Origin: Nereocystis luetkeana
Taxonomy: Eukaryota > Sar > Phaeophyceae > Laminariales > Laminariaceae
Direction of reading: 5' to 3'
DNA length: 64,000 bases
Assembly: GCA_031213475.1 (NCBI GenBank)
Contig: JARUPZ010000015.1
Span: 9,452,528-9,516,527, forward strand
The notes under the pieces are model-generated. The model saw nothing but the letters and a program-made list of their open reading frames with translations. It was not told the origin of the DNA and searched no databases. Positions 24,411-37,065 of the stretch are shown here, in pieces. A program made the translations under genes and the position numbers. Position 1 is the stretch's first letter. Each line of letters opens with the position of its first letter.

Positions 24411-25084
24411 GGTAGGGTAGGGAAACGTAGGTAGAAGTAAGTTAGGGTACTGGGGAGGGCAGGGTAGGGTAGGGTAGGGGTAGCACCTATATTTTTCTTC
24501 TGACGCTGTTTCCTATGCGGTTCAGGTTCCGAGCTCTAGATTTTGACCCGATCGCATTTTCAGATGTGAACTTGGCAAATCAAAACAGTCGCCCTATGCG
24601 GAAAAGTTGGATTTATTTTCGTGCAGAGATTCGAGCAACGCCGAGGCCAATTGCTGTTGCCGTGGTCTGGGGCATCGAAGAAACGCGCTTGGTGCGCCGC
24701 ACTGCGCGTAGGACCAAAGCGTCCGAGCCAACGCTGGCTGCCTTTGGTCTGGCGGCGAAGAGACTTACCGAGTGCGCTATAGTCAACTTGTCTTGGTATT
24801 TTGTATTCCACAATGTGATTGGCTGCATCTGCTGTGTTGTCTCACCAAACTTGTGTTGCTACGTACGTCTACGAGTACGCATCTATGAAGAGGTGCGCGC
24901 CGAGTGTTCTTCTCTTGGTCTCTAGGCCCGAGCCCGCGCCAGCCGACTGTAGTCTGGCCACGGAGAGACGCGCCGCCCGCCGACCGCCCGCCCGCCGACC
25001 GCGCGTCGGGCGCGAAGCAACGTCGATATACAGCTGTGTCACCATCCAACTCATCGATCGTTCTGCCGCTGCTGCTTGCTGCCG
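24411..25084 (+). other. 3' flank of the PHD/JmjC gene
   Basis: The stop codon at 24408-24410 is followed by a run of GGTAG/GGGTA words (24411-24480). No clear polyadenylation signal or new gene was recognised. The open frame at 24515-24925 lacks recognisable features and overlaps an equally long frame on the other strand. Confidence 0.35.
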
Positions 25085-25290
25085 TGGATAACGTCTTGGA
25101 ATTTAGAGATCATGCCATTATCGATTTGAAAATCTGATGGCCCAAGTCGTCAAATTTTGGATAACATCTTGAATTTTGAGATCATGCCATTATCGATTTG
25201 AAAATCTGATGACCCAAGTCGTCAAATTTTGGGCTAACATTTGACGACTTAGGTCGTTGGATTTTCATATCGAAACATTTCAGGTCGGAT
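25085..25290. repeat. 75-bp direct duplication plus an inverted third copy
   Basis: GATCATGCCATTATCGATTT occurs at about 25110 and 25183 as part of two adjacent copies of about 75 bp. The words AAAATCTGATGACCCAAG and GTCGTCAAA are then repeated in inverse orientation at about 25240-25278, so the third unit can fold back on the second. Confidence 0.75.
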
Positions 25291-28106
25291 TTTGCATATT
25301 CGGATTGCATAAGGAGATGCTTTCACTTTTGAGATCGAAAAATACAAATTTGAAGCTCGAAATCGAATCGCATAGGAAACAGCCTGAGGCTCCTGACTTG
25401 AGGAAATCTATGCTTCACCCAGAGACTGATTGCGAGAAAACATGAAAGTACAACCTGTTGAACACTCCCAAAGCTTAGGTGTATCACGAATATAATTGTT
25501 GAACCCTATTGGTGTTCGGTCAACATTGGGTTTGGGAGCCCGGGCATGTAAATATGACAGTCAATGAGTGCTACCCATATCATAGCACGCGTGGTAGGGT
25601 AGCGTAGAGTAGGATAGGTAAGATAGAGCAAGGAAAGGTAGGGTATCGGTATGGCAAGGCAGTATAGGGCAGGGTAGGGCGAAGCAGGGTAAAGCAAGGT
25701 AGGGCAGGGCGAGGGAGGGTAGGGTAAGGCAGTTGTAGCCCCCCCCATCCCTGTCTTCTTGCATCCCTCGCCTCCTCTTTCCCCATCCTACCCCCCGACC
25801 TCGCGTGTTGGATCCTAATGTGACGTTTTTGTCAGGAATGTTCGAGGGGCGAGCCCGCACCCGCGTTACCGAAAAAGAAGAGGAAACAGCAACAGGAGGA
25901 GTAGGAGCAGCAGCAGGAGGAGGGGCAGCAGCAGCAGCAGCAGTAGCAGAGGCAGCAGATGCAGCAGCAGCCGCTGGCGTGGCGACAGCCACTCCGGTTC
26001 ACCGTCACGTCCTCAGCACTGAGCCGCACTGATTCAGCGGAGGCCGCCTAGGTGTGACGTGTGCAACGATACGCCTATTGGTTGGATGTTACGCGTCAAG
26101 CGACTGGTCGGTTGAGTGGTAGGTTGGTTGTGACGAGACGAGTCGTCGGTTGTGACGCGTAGGGTGAGTGGGAGGGTGCGTAGATCGTCAGCTCTCAGGA
26201 TTTCTCTGCTTCTCGGTCCGGCCGGTCCAGTCTGACATGGGCTTGACGATTGGTTTGGCGTTTAGCTTAGGTTTCCCCGTGACGTTCGCTCGCCCTGTGA
26301 ATTGGCTTTCGGCATGGCGTTTGCCTTCGCTTTTTCCTTGGCATGCGCCTTGGGATGTGCCTTGGCGTTTTCCTTGGCGTTTGCCTTCGCATGTGTCTTT
26401 GCTATGGCCTTTACCTTAACCGGTTGCCTTGGCCTTTCGCTTGGCCTTTCACTTGGTCTTTTTCTTGGTCTTTCGCTTGAACCCGTGCATGTAGTTCGTT
26501 CCGTCGATGTGCCTCGTCGCTGACTGATTGTGTTTCGTTAATTCTGTGATGGCGGGTGAGGGTAGGAGTGGGGGTGAGAGAGGGTGGGGGAAGGGTGCAA
26601 GGGTGAGGAGAAGTGATGAGGGGTTGCGGGCAGGGTGAAGCTGGGGGAGAGGGGGGGTGGGAGAGGGGGTGGGGGCAGGGAAGGGGGAGACCCGGTTGAT
26701 CCACCTTCGCGTTGACTTTTGTAAAACGAGCGCTCGGCGTGTCTGTGTGTGCGTTTTTGTTGCAGTCATACAGTGGCAATTTTGTGGCGCAAGTGACGTG
26801 ATGGACGAGCCGGTGCCCTGTAGGCCAACCCGACACTTCACGTTGCGCCGCCCGTGGCAGATAAGCGTTATATTTTTTCTCTAGAGCAGAGATGGTTGAC
26901 GGTAGGCAAAGGAGCCCGCGGGCTGATGAGGCACCCCAAGGGTATCGAGATTGGGATTTGTTGTTGTCAGGGTCCGGCTCTTCGTGGTGATCAACCATGG
27001 TGCCAGCTTAGAGATTTGGGGTTCTTCTTATGTACAGCGGGGATGGGTGAAGGTAGACAATAGGGTCTGGGATCGGGAGTGTTAGGCAAAGGGGCTCGGG
27101 ATCGGGGGGTGATGGCCGAACGGGCCGGGGTCCTCCTAGTGCGGTTACCCATGGCGCCGCCATCCGCTGGGAAAGGTGGCGGGGAATAATTATGTGTTAC
27201 CTTTGGTTGTAGACAGAAGGGAGTGTGGAGGAGAGGCTTTATTTTGGTTGTAGACAGTCGCTGAATGCGGGGGGAGGGGATGTGTTGCAACTTACTTATT
27301 TCGTTTTATATCCTGTAAAGGTTTCCCCTATGCTGTTGTAGCTCTGAGTATCGTGTCTACGAAAACGTGCGTGAAATTCTGAAAGGTTCAACATCAGCAA
27401 GAGCACGATGGGCGCACTTGTCGTGCCGGTCATCGCGTTCATCAGGTTTTTTGTTATAAGTTCGTCGGTGTCGTTGTTATTAATGGGTGTACGTGTCCAC
27501 GGTGGGCAGGGGCGGGGAAGGGAGAGAGCTTGATAGATTTCCGAAATAAGACGAGGTGGCGGTGATGATGCCCATGAAGGAGTACAAGCACCATTTGATT
27601 GGACAAAGCCATCCATGTCGTTTGGTGTGCTTTCCTTTTGTTGCCAGGAGAGTATAGTGAGGTTGTGTGAGTTGACTTCGATATTCTTCTCTCCGAGTTT
27701 CTACTTTTCCTTCGTAGCTATTTTTGTGGAATCTTTAGGAAAACTACGGGCCGGAAAAGCCTTTCTCCCTAGGGATTATTGGTGGATTGATTGATGACAG
27801 TTATATCGAAAGAGATTGGTGAGGGCTGGCCATGGATCGTACAATTCCAGAGGAATAAATAATGGAGTGCGAGTGGTGGGAAGCCAGCGGTGTGCATTTT
27901 GTTTTTGTTGTTGACGATATCTCCTTCTTGGCGTCGGTCGTTTGTTTTCGACTTGTAGCACGAGAAGTTGGCTGGAACACTGCTACTAATACCTGCCCGG
28001 GTGAGTACTGTATGCTATGATTATATACCTACCACAATATTATATACTGCAGTTACGACAAGGCCAGTTATACGTAGTATTATCAGTAGTAGACCAGACT
28101 AGCACA
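25291..28106. other. Intergenic low-complexity region
   Basis: Holds a GTAGGG/GTAAGG-rich minisatellite (25590-25740), a CAG/GCA tract (25880-25975), a CCTTGG/TTGCCTT-rich minisatellite (26290-26480) and GGGTGAGG-rich DNA (26550-26690). Open frames here come from these repeats. A short frame from 26764 could be an exon but lacks a donor. No gene is supported. Confidence 0.4.
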
Positions 28107-28218
28107 GTAATACGGGGGACCATAGTAAATAGGACCATATATAGTTGGTAAAAAATGCGAAATATATAGGTTTTTGTGTGTACCGTAGGTCCTATTTAAT
28201 ATATGGTCACCCGTAATA
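28107..28218. mobile_element. Miniature inverted-repeat element, family A, copy 3
   Basis: Starts TAATACGGGGGACCATAG and ends with the inverse CTATATGGTCACCCGTAAT-like sequence around an AT-rich core that includes TATAGGTTTTTGTGTGTACC, as in copies 1 and 5. It lies between genes. Confidence 0.8.
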
Positions 28219-29394
28219 GCACAATAGTAGGCAACCCCTTTGAAGAAACTGCAGTGTAATCGGGTTCCCTTTTATTCCAACGTCCCTTATCGCCGAATCC
28301 CTAAAAAGATGTACCTACTCTACTAGCATAATATTACGTTTCGGTTCGGTACACTTACGGATATGTCCTTCCATGCCGTGGTATGCTCGTTGATCCACAC
28401 CCATACAAATCCGGTGTGGTGATTAAAATGTTGTCCCAATCGACCATGTAGAGGAACATGGGTAAATTGCCGCTCGGTCGTTGAAGGAACAACATAAAGT
28501 GCAGGATTTTATTTTTTGTTCTAATATTGTTTGCATACGATGGTGGCAGTCGATGGTTGCGGGCGGCGGGGATGGCGAGAAAGTGGACGGGAGAGAAAAA
28601 AATCGGATGAACAAGGTGTGAGGGTGAAGGTGGGGATGGTGATGATGATGATGACGACGAGGATGGCGATGATGAGGACGATGGTGATGACGATGGTGAT
28701 GATGACAATGGAGTTAATTAACAGCAAGGATGACGATGATGTGGTGATGATCACGGTTATGACTGTAGTGTCATACGCTGACGTGTGATGCTGATAGAGG
28801 CGTCCTGCAGGATACTTGCTTACTCCCTTCATTGCACATAAACCTGTGCTTCGATTGATGGGGCTGGCTGTGATGTAACGGTAGCCTGTCGCCCTGGCCG
28901 CGGTTGCGCTGGGCTTCGAATCTCGGCTGGTGTTTACTAACTTCAGAGTCTTCTTCCGACGCCGAACGTGGGAAAACACTTGTTTAGCTCAAATAATAAG
29001 GCTGATGGCGGGCAGAGGTAGGGACAAGCGAACCCTATGCGCAAAAAAAACAAACGTAAGGACCGCGGGGGTGAAGGGAAGACGTCTGTGATCACGGCTT
29101 GTCCTGAAAGCCATTGAGAGGTCGCGTGCTGGATAGTGAAAGTGACAACCCTGCGCCCCCCCCAAAAAATACCTGCAGCAGCGGGCACTATAGGGATCTC
29201 ACTTTGTTTTTCGTCCTTACTCCTTAGCATTTTCGGCTCAACACGTGGGAGATTCTACCAACCGGAGGGCTCGTGAGAAATTAAACCCGCACGACGTACA
29301 TGCAATGCACCAGGGGTTATATATACCAGGTAGGTACCTGCGAAGTATTTATTTATTTATTTTCATAACTTGTACTTTCCAGCCTTACTCGCAG
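28219..29394. other. Intergenic DNA with GATGAT repeats
   Basis: A (GATGAT)n-type tract at about 28635-28745 is the only clear structure. No gene is supported. Confidence 0.4.
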
Positions 29395-29460
29395 GAGGTT
29401 TTACCCTCAACGAGCTTCTGGACGAGCCGTGGTCACAGGTGTCCACCCTTCTCCCCCCCG
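29395..29460 (+). CDS. Candidate orphan exon, unknown product
   Basis: An acceptor (CTTACTCGCAG) and donor (CCG-GTACGT) bracket 66 nt encoding a protein-like stretch, GFTLNELLDEPWSQVSTLLP. No partner exons were recognised on either side and the family is unknown. It could be chance, or a relic or short exon of an unseen gene. Confidence 0.2.
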
Positions 29461-30560
29461 GTACGTGCCTTTATTTGTTGCCGCGCATAGGGTTCAGCAT
29501 TCCCACTGCTAGTCGACTTTCATCGAAAATAGCTAACTCACGCGCTCGCGCTTTCCGCTAATCATTTTTTTAATGCAAGAAAAAGCCCCTACGAGCATGC
29601 ACTCGGTGAGACTTCACCCACGAAATCGATCTTGATAGGCACGTGGACCGCCTACCAAGCCACCGGTGACGCCGGATATAACACGACGAAGCGTACGCCG
29701 AGTTAACCCCTTTGGGGCCCGGCAAAGCAAAGGAGAACACGGTACGAATCTTATTGCCAGCAGCAGAGGGTCGCCCAACGCGCACCTTGTTTATCTACGT
29801 TCGGCGTCCACCAACAACCTCTTTCGAATGAAATTCTGACGCGCTGGCAAGATGCCCGCAGCCCATCATGCAGAGCCCGCACACAGCCTTCCTTTTCATT
29901 TTCGGGCACGTTATCGGGGCTGACGAGCACCATGGTGCAAGAGGGTGCACAAGATGGACTTATCAACAGGATCTCTCCCCTTTTGGCTACAGTGGGGGAG
30001 GGAGGGGCGTGACCCCGCAAATCCGCCAGCCCTTTGTATTACCCCCTTTCACTGACGCCTCCCTCCCTTCGACAGAGAACATAGCCCGTACGATGACTTG
30101 CCGTGAACATATTTTATCCTTATTGTGCTTGCCCTTTGACAATTAGCAGCATCATCAGCTTCAGACCGTTGACTTCCCATAAACATTGCCCGAGAGGAGA
30201 AATTCTGACAGACCCATGGCGTGACAACAAGGTCTACATCACCACTTCGTCATAGTAGATTCGTGGCGAAGCAAGATATCGGCAATGTTTTCGGTCAAAA
30301 GCGGGGGAATCGCTAGCCAAAAGGGGGGGGTATATAAAGTTAGTAGAAACTGGGGGTTATACCCCCCCCCCCCTCCGAATAAACAAGGAGGAACGGGATG
30401 TGTTAGAAGAGGAGATGAGGGAAATAGAAGAATGTGACATGGAGGAGTTTGACACACTAGATATAGCAGCGAGAAAACGATCGCTATCCTAGGAGATAGA
30501 TGGTGGCCACAGGCGGCCAAACAGGAAGGGGATACTATTAGCAAAAAGTTTCTGTGTATT
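29461..30560. other. Intergenic DNA, nothing recognised
   Basis: No gene or clear repeat before 30560 apart from poly-G/poly-C tracts near 30326 and 30361. The - strand frame ending at 30652 overlaps the next repeat and resembles frames in its other copies, so it is repeat-derived. Confidence 0.35.
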
Positions 30561-30563
30561 TTA

Positions 30564-30735
30564 TGGAAACAACGTAATGAGCGCCCAATTGTTGGAGGTG
30601 TCTCTATTAGGAGTAGGAACGGTGCTCCGTCTCGAAAGGGATGCGTGGTCAATGGTCAAATGACTAAGGCAAGCAACAAATGAGTACCCCGCCCCCCCCC
30701 CATCCTCCGACTAAGGCAAGCAACTAATGAGTACC
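30564..30735. repeat. Poly-C-ended repeat, module 2, copy 1
   Basis: Contains GGAAACAACGTAATGAGCGC, TTGGAGGTGTCTCTATTAGG and CGTCTCGAAAGGGATGCGTG and ends ATGAGTACCCC next to poly-C. Copies with the same order are at 37066-37190 and 55590-55705, and in reverse at about 62056-62145. A short second end (AATGAGTACCCCC) follows at 30727. Confidence 0.75.
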
Positions 30736-31426
30736 CCCAACTTGTAGCTAAAGTAGAGATCCTTGTGTACCCTTCTGCGCCATGGTGCCGTCAGGCCCAG
30801 TAATGCACCCGGAAGCAGAAGAAAAAAAAGGTGCGCGTGCCCTGTGCATGCGTTGGCTGTGCCTAACCTGCCCCAAGTAAAATTAAGACCATAGCTTTTA
30901 CAGGAAAATAAGAAATTCAGGAGTCGTTCCGCTGAAAGTTGTGTCGAACGCACCCATTTTCAAATAAGAAATCCAGCATGGACCGGCTTTTTCCTGCTTC
31001 TTAGTGTCTGTATGTATACGGATGAGTTTCTTGTGGGGGCTCTCTGTTGTGAGGGCCGGTAGATGTATGTGCCGTTGCTACTACTGCTGCGTGCAGTGCA
31101 TGCTCTCTTGGTATCTCTGAAACGAGGGACGGAACCCTGTGGTTACATCTTCTCAGGTACGAAGCAGCAGTGTTGTACCTGGTAATGTTTCTGTACCAGC
31201 ACACGGGAAGCGCGAAAGGGAGAATGCCTCACTAATGTACCACTATCTGTGCGTAGGATACACGCAGGATATTCGTGCCAACAACAGCGAACGGATGGCT
31301 GTTTCTGCCGTTGGCTGTTGTTGTCGCGTTTCGCTCCAAATAATCGTGCTACGGTGCTGCAAACAGGGGAAACGGATGATCATGAACGAACGAACACACA
31401 CTGAGAGGAAATTTGATCAAACTACC
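30736..31426. other. Intergenic DNA, nothing recognised
   Basis: One TACCWGGTA palindrome at 31176. No gene supported. Confidence 0.35.
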
Positions 31427-31554
31427 ATTACGGGGGGCCATATTACATACCAGTACCAGGTAGGACGTACGTTACAAACAAATTAACACCTACGAATATG
31501 TTTAGCTGTTTTTGCTAACAATATTTGGTCCTATTTAGTATGGTCCCCCGTAAT
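31427..31554. mobile_element. Miniature inverted-repeat element, family A, copy 4
   Basis: Ends ATTACGGGGGGCCATATTA and the inverse TAGTATGGTCCCCCGTAAT. A TACCAGGTA palindrome lies inside, at 31454. Confidence 0.75.
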
Positions 31555-34045
31555 ACGTGCGCGAGCAACAGCGAGCAAATGAAAAATTAGCCACGCCATC
31601 AATGTGCTTCGTCGGCGTGAGCAAGGTGGATGTTGAGGGCCCATCATTCCTTCGAGAGCCTAGGGCTATACCTGGTACGTATTTACTCTTTCTTGCTTCA
31701 GAACGGAGAAGAAAAGACAACAGGTTGCAGGGACAGAACAAAAAAAATCAGTAAAAATCTTGGAAAGATGCGGCATCTATGACCGTACGTGTGTGTGTGT
31801 GTGTTCTTCACATTAAACCGTTCTTTCTACCCGTCGACATCCAGCACAACCAGTGTCCGTGCCGATTCTTCCATCCTAGAAGAGATACAAGTTCTGTGGT
31901 CACAAAGCTACGCCACAGAGATACTACGTTGCCACGTGTGCAGTGTGAACTGCAGTGGGCAATGCAAAGCCATGTCATCATACTAGATACGACAGGCACG
32001 ACATACGCAATCTATGAAATAGTGAAACGAAAAGAAACAATCAAAGAGAAAACAAAAACAAGGTAGACAAGTCGAAAAAGAAAAAGAAGAAAAATGAAAG
32101 CAAAGTCTAAGAGAAACAATCTGTCGTGCCCCCCCCCCCGCAGGCGAGGTGGCCTACACTTGAAAAAGAACGAGCTGGAAAAAAGAAGAAATAACAAAAA
32201 ACACCACTGCTTGTGAACAGAGTAAGACAAAGAACCAAGGAGAAAGTAACAAGGAAAAATAACAAAGGGGAAATAACAGGCAGACCAAAGCCCAAAGCAC
32301 CTTCTAGGTGGCGGCAGCAGCTTGTGGTACGAGTAGTATAGCCAGGTTCTCCCTGCTAATCCGCCTGGTACCTTGCTACCCAGACTGCCGTCTCCGCCCT
32401 GCGTTCGTCAACTATGCCCAGCCCCTTGGCGTCAGACAATACGAGCCGAGCAGAGCAGGTTCGTCTTCCAACCACGCCACACGGCTCCTTGAGTACGGCT
32501 TATCAATCAGAAAAGGAAGAGGTACGTACACTCGTCCGTTACGTGTGCTATTAATACTTGCTGATGGTTGCTGCTGTGTTCCCCTGGAGAGAGAGGTATC
32601 CAACTGCGATACTTCAGAGGGATAAAGGGCACAGGAGCCAACGCAGTGCAGTAGTGCATGCATGTATAGGCATGCACACTGCAACCTTTCTCTAACACAC
32701 CTACCAATAGTAGCGGCAGCAGAAAAGCGCGGCAGCGAGAGTCTCGTCCAAGCGAGGACAGCATACTTCTCTTCAACGTCAAAATGGCAAAATGGCCAAA
32801 TAGATAGCGTCAATATGATTATTATCAACATAAATATCCTCGAAATGAACGAAGAATGAGAAATGAAGACATGCAAAATGAGAAACGAGCGCTTCAGAGG
32901 AGTTGCGAGAAGGCGTTATGATTTTAGGGGATGTCAGTTTTTCCCCGAGTCCAGGAGGGCTGTTCCTGGCCATGTTCTGGGGTTCCTTGTGACTGCTCTA
33001 CCTTCTTGAGAGTATTTGAGGTCACTAGCTGTTGGACCGGAGGCGCTTACTCTCGAGGTGGTACGCCCCGCAAGGTATGTCAGGCTCCAACTGGTTGCAG
33101 TGGCCACCAACCGATCAGTTCGCGTAGGTCGCTTGACTACAGCAGTACTCGTCAACAACTTTTGTGCTTTTTGCGGCGGTTAGTGTTTGCAGCACTGCAA
33201 GCCCGAGACGACAGGTAGGTGTGGCTGGCATGTTTCACGTCTGCATGCATCCTAGGCTAGAGAGTGTGTAAGCCTTCGTCACATCTTGCGCGTGTTGTCT
33301 CCAAGCAGCATCCTGGTAGTGTCGGTGTAGATGATCGCCTGATGATTATGTTTTCGCATAGGTCTCCTGCTGTACTGGCTCAACTCAACGAGCGGTGGCA
33401 ATGCGCTGGTTGCCCTGCCTTCTCTGCCCCTGGTAGCGTGCCAGAGCTCAGCCGACCCATCTGTCATGCTTGTAGTATATACGCTGGGTAGTTCTCCTCA
33501 CGAGTGGTTGCAGTCTTTAATCCTCCTTAGTTCTTGTGGATATGGCTGCGCCTGTTTTGAATCCTGCAGCATGATCTTCGTAAGGTAAGATGTAATTGCA
33601 GCACTCAACATCTGCATGCTGCTGCCTACGAGGTACAACAGCAGCATTGACAGTCTCCACATCTCTGCGTACTTCTGCTACTGTACAACGACTTGTCGAA
33701 CTACTCGCACCACCACGAAGACTGCTATTAATACGTACCGCTACTATGCATGTATGATACAGCAGTACCAGGTGCACATCATACCCAGGGGTAACGATGT
33801 ATGTGCGGCAGCTGAAATTCGGTGCTGGTGTTATGCATCCAACATGATATGATGATGGACGATAATACACGACCTGGCACTCGGTCGATCGATGCCTACG
33901 AGGCCTATCAGGTTGCCCCAGGCGCTGCTGTTCAAGTTGCCTACCTACTCTCTCTCTGTAGACCTACAGCTACCGCACGGGTGTGTTTAAGTCGCCGATT
34001 AGCTCATGAGGAGGCGTGTGAGTTGGCAGCCAACTAAACAGCTGA
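31555..34045. other. Intergenic DNA, no supported gene
   Basis: Open frames of 60-150 codons occur on both strands, but none shows a recognisable domain, consistent splice signals or biased composition. One TACCWGGTA at 31669 and a GT microsatellite at about 31788-31803. Confidence 0.35.
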
Positions 34046-34051
34046 CGTTAT

Positions 34052-34349
34052 TAATAGTTGACTATTAATACTGCTGTAACTGGTAATCGACTGGCGCTAT
34101 ATATGTGGCTTCATTGGACATAGGTACCAAAACGCAATCCCGATTTGGGGACCAGCTACTCTAATTCCAAGTGTTTCGTCCCCAAAACGGGACTGCGTAA
34201 AAACGAAACGCCAACGATATTCGGCACTTACTACTACTAATAGTTGACTATTAATACCTTGTAATAATAGTCGACTGGCGGTGTTTGGCTTCGTTGGATA
34301 TATGTACAAAAACGCAAAGAACGAAACGCCAACAGCCTTCGGCACTGCC
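34052..34349. repeat. Tandem duplication with one unit holding a hairpin insertion
   Basis: TAATAGTTGACTATTAATAC starts two adjacent units at 34052 and 34238. Both continue with GTCGACTGGCG/ATCGACTGGCG, GGCTTCGTTGGATAT and ACGAAACGCCAAC. The first unit has about 65 extra bases (about 34133-34197) that match hairpin family B; the second runs straight through this point. Confidence 0.75.
34133..34197. mobile_element. Hairpin element, family B, short copy
   Basis: Inverted arms ATCCCGATTTGGGGACC and GTCCCCAAAACGGGACTG flank a short core. It matches the centre of the longer family B copies but lacks their TTAACCCCTTTAG tails. The sister tandem unit lacks it. Confidence 0.65.
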
Positions 34350-34980
34350 ATCAGCACGAACACCGTCGACCGTCAATGGTGGTGGGTTTTGATGCACATT
34401 GAGTTGAAGTACGTACACCTCTCAGCTCTCTCTCCCTCTCTAAGCGAGTGGTCTCACGGGGGAATGCGCACCCGTGGCACATTAGCCCTCCATAAATAAG
34501 GAAACCCCAATAGTCGGATAGTTGCCATCGCTGCGATTAACTACAATACCTAGACAACTAATATACCTACTGTAGGTGGCGACTTTTAGTCATCCATCAC
34601 GCAGCTCTACGATAGACTCGACTACCGTACATGATGCTATCAAATTGCCCACAGTTGGCTATTATTTACCGGTAGTTGAATTGGGGGAGTTGGAGTTCCG
34701 TGTTTCTTGCGTGGCGAGGCTCGTTTGGTCCATCATACCTGGTACTTTTTAAGCCTAACGAGTGAAAAAAAGAAGCGTAAACATTGTCTCCGCCCTTTCG
34801 GCTGGCGGGGGCGTTTTTGACTTCCTTCGTTCGCCTGACTTCAGTCGACTAAATTCCCCACGCAATAATTAATAACTACCCTGGTACCTCGTGTACCATA
34901 CCTGGTAGCCGTGAAGTCCAGCCAACTCACAGCCGTACTTACAGCAGTATTCTACGGACGACGAAGCCTAGTTGCAGGCC

Positions 34981-35077
34981 TTAACCCCTTTAGAACCGCA
35001 GTCCCGTTTTGGGGACAAACTACTTGAGATTTGACTGGTTTGTCCCCAAAACGGGACTGCGGTTCTAAAAGGGTTAA
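34981..35077. mobile_element. Hairpin element, family B, copy 1
   Basis: A 97-bp near-perfect inverted repeat beginning TTAACCCCTTTAGAACCGCA and ending with its complement GGTTCTAAAAGGGTTAA. The arms pair over about 40 bp. No coding capacity. Confidence 0.8.
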
Positions 35078-35140
35078 GAGGCGTTCTATGACAGGGGGGC
35101 AGTAGCACTTTTGACCAAAAATATTACTGACCGGGGGTCC

Positions 35141-35240
35141 TTAACTCTTACCGTAGGACTGCAGTCCCATTTTGGGGACAAACTACTTGAACTTTGAGTG
35201 GATTGTCCCCTGGACGGGACTGCAGTACTAAAAGGGTTAA
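35141..35240. mobile_element. Hairpin element, family B, copy 2
   Basis: A 100-bp copy starting TTAACTCTTACCGTAGGACT and ending CAGTACTAAAAGGGTTAA, only 63 bp from copy 1 in the same orientation. Confidence 0.8.
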
Positions 35241-36179
35241 CCCAGTATCGTTGGAATACCGTTTCGCAGTGTAGAGCAACTGTAGTTCGTGAGGTACGTC
35301 GGCCATGGGGAGTGTTCATCGCGTTGCTTTTTTAACCTTTCTCAAAATAACTTCTTGGGTGGCCCACTAATAGAGTATTAATAGTATACAGCCCATCTCA
35401 ACCGAGGAGCTTCAGACAATGTTGATGTTACTATAGGTGCTATCCCTACCACCATAGCGGGGGTCTGCAATTAGCACTCTGCAACCCCTCTCCCTGCTCC
35501 CGCGTGGCACCCTGATCGCACACCCACCTGATCTCACCCTAACCCTATCGCCTTCAAGCTGACCCTGGATATATAATTCGCCGCCGGCAAGGCCCACCTG
35601 GCCAATAGAGCTCACCACCTGCAGCAGTGGCGTACGTACCCATTTTAAGACCACTTCGTGACATGCCAATAAGCGTGATTTTATCTCTAATACCGGTATG
35701 GTATTATATTTTACTCCTGACTATCTAATTCTGTGTACTCTTACTTTTTGTTCTCGTGACCTGGTCTTATTTCCCTAAAAGAGTCGAAACGGCTGGTCTT
35801 AAAGTGGGCAGCCCACTACTGTACGGGTGTTCGACAAGATGGTCGAACCCTACACGTATGAAAGTACCGCGATCCCGCGCTGGCTAAACCCGCCGAAAAA
35901 GATGGTTTCCACCAGACGGTCACAGCAGAAGGCGGAAGGTCACCACTCGTAAAGCCAGCACACACTGAATGTTGTGCAGAGTGCAGAGTTTTGTTTGCAG
36001 ACCCTATACGCGACCTTTACGTACGCCCTTGGACGAAGTGGTTATAAATGCAAATCATGAGCCATCATTCACAACTTTTTTGTTTTCAAATTGTCTTTTG
36101 GACTTGTGTGCCCTCAGCAGTGCGTACAACCTTCGACCAAGCCTTGGGCAAGCAGCAAATAGTCCACATGTCAGATTTG
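35241..36179. other. Intergenic DNA, nothing recognised
   Basis: No gene or repeat recognised. Confidence 0.3.
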
Positions 36180-36420
36180 GTCGTCATGTACAGATCACGA
36201 TCTCTTTATCTTTTTATCTACTGACTATAGACCATCTAGATCCTAACCTGCCATCATTATGTGCTGTGCAGGATCTGTACGGTACAGATCCAACCCAGAA
36301 AACATGTCCTAGATCATGCAGGTTTTATGACTCCCGCCCGGCAACGTGGACTAGATCATACAGATCATACACACCACGGATCTATCTATCCATGTATCCT
36401 GAAAGATCTAGATCTTGAAG
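36180..36420. repeat. GATC-rich palindromic repeat, copy 1
   Basis: Dense in AGATCT/GATCTAGATC words. The string CCTAACCTGCC, then a GTGCAGGATCTGTACGGTAC-like block and CAGATCCAACCCAG, recurs at about 53606-53665, indicating a dispersed element and not chance. Confidence 0.65.
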
Positions 36421-36785
36421 TGGGAATGGTCTATCTGATATGTCCGAGGTGTTGGTGAAACCGTGTCATCCTGTGTGGGTGCCACAGAACCTCCGTTCGA
36501 GTGTAGTTCGGACACGAGCTTTACAGTTTTTCTCACGCCCTGACCCTCGCCTGGCCCGACCCCCCCCCCGGATGGTTTTCTTCGTGTGATGGATGCTGCT
36601 CCCCTTCAGGCATCGGCGTTTTTTCCTGTCAGATTTCCCTCTAGAGTCCCACACATATATTCCAGGTACAGGACGGTGAGCGGTGACACCGCCTTTTATT
36701 ATACAACTCTCGACCCGTGAAATATCGAAAAAACAATGAAATCGAAGTATCACGGACCTCCACTGCTGCCGCTGGCTCCGTCCTG

Positions 36786-37025
36786 GCATTGTACGGATGC
36801 GAGGGTCTATGGCCATACGACTACAGGCATGCATGACAATGAGTAGCGCCCCCCGCCTCCCTGTTGTCATACGAATACAGCCATGCATGATATCGAGTAC
36901 ACCCCCTCCCCCCACAGTCTCCCTGGTCGGGGAAAACCCGACGCGCTCGTTCCCGGCATTGTAGGGCTGCGAGGGGTCTCTAAGATCATTTGACTTCGGC
37001 CTTACATGACACGTGGTTACCCCCT
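36786..37025. repeat. Poly-G/C-ended repeat, module 1, nested copies
   Basis: Three partial copies of a block with GGATGCGAGGGTCTATGGCC, CGACTACAGGCATGCATGAC and GAGTACACCCCC. Fuller copies lie at 37866, 38889, 39918, 55366, 62172 and 62516. Confidence 0.7.
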
Positions 37026-37065
37026 CCTCCCCGCGCCCCCCCAGCAAACAAAAACTATGTAATAT

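Noticed and set aside
24411..24480. GGGTAGGGTAGGG run after the JmjC-gene stop as interstitial telomere
   Set aside because: Units are irregular and not TTTAGGG or TTAGGG; similar GTAGGG-rich DNA at 25.6 kb points to a local minisatellite.
30239..30652. - strand frames sharing THPFRDGAPFLLLIETPP with frames near 36.9-37.1 and 55.6 kb
   Set aside because: The similarity follows from repeat module 2; frames differ in length, lack motifs and are broken differently in each copy.
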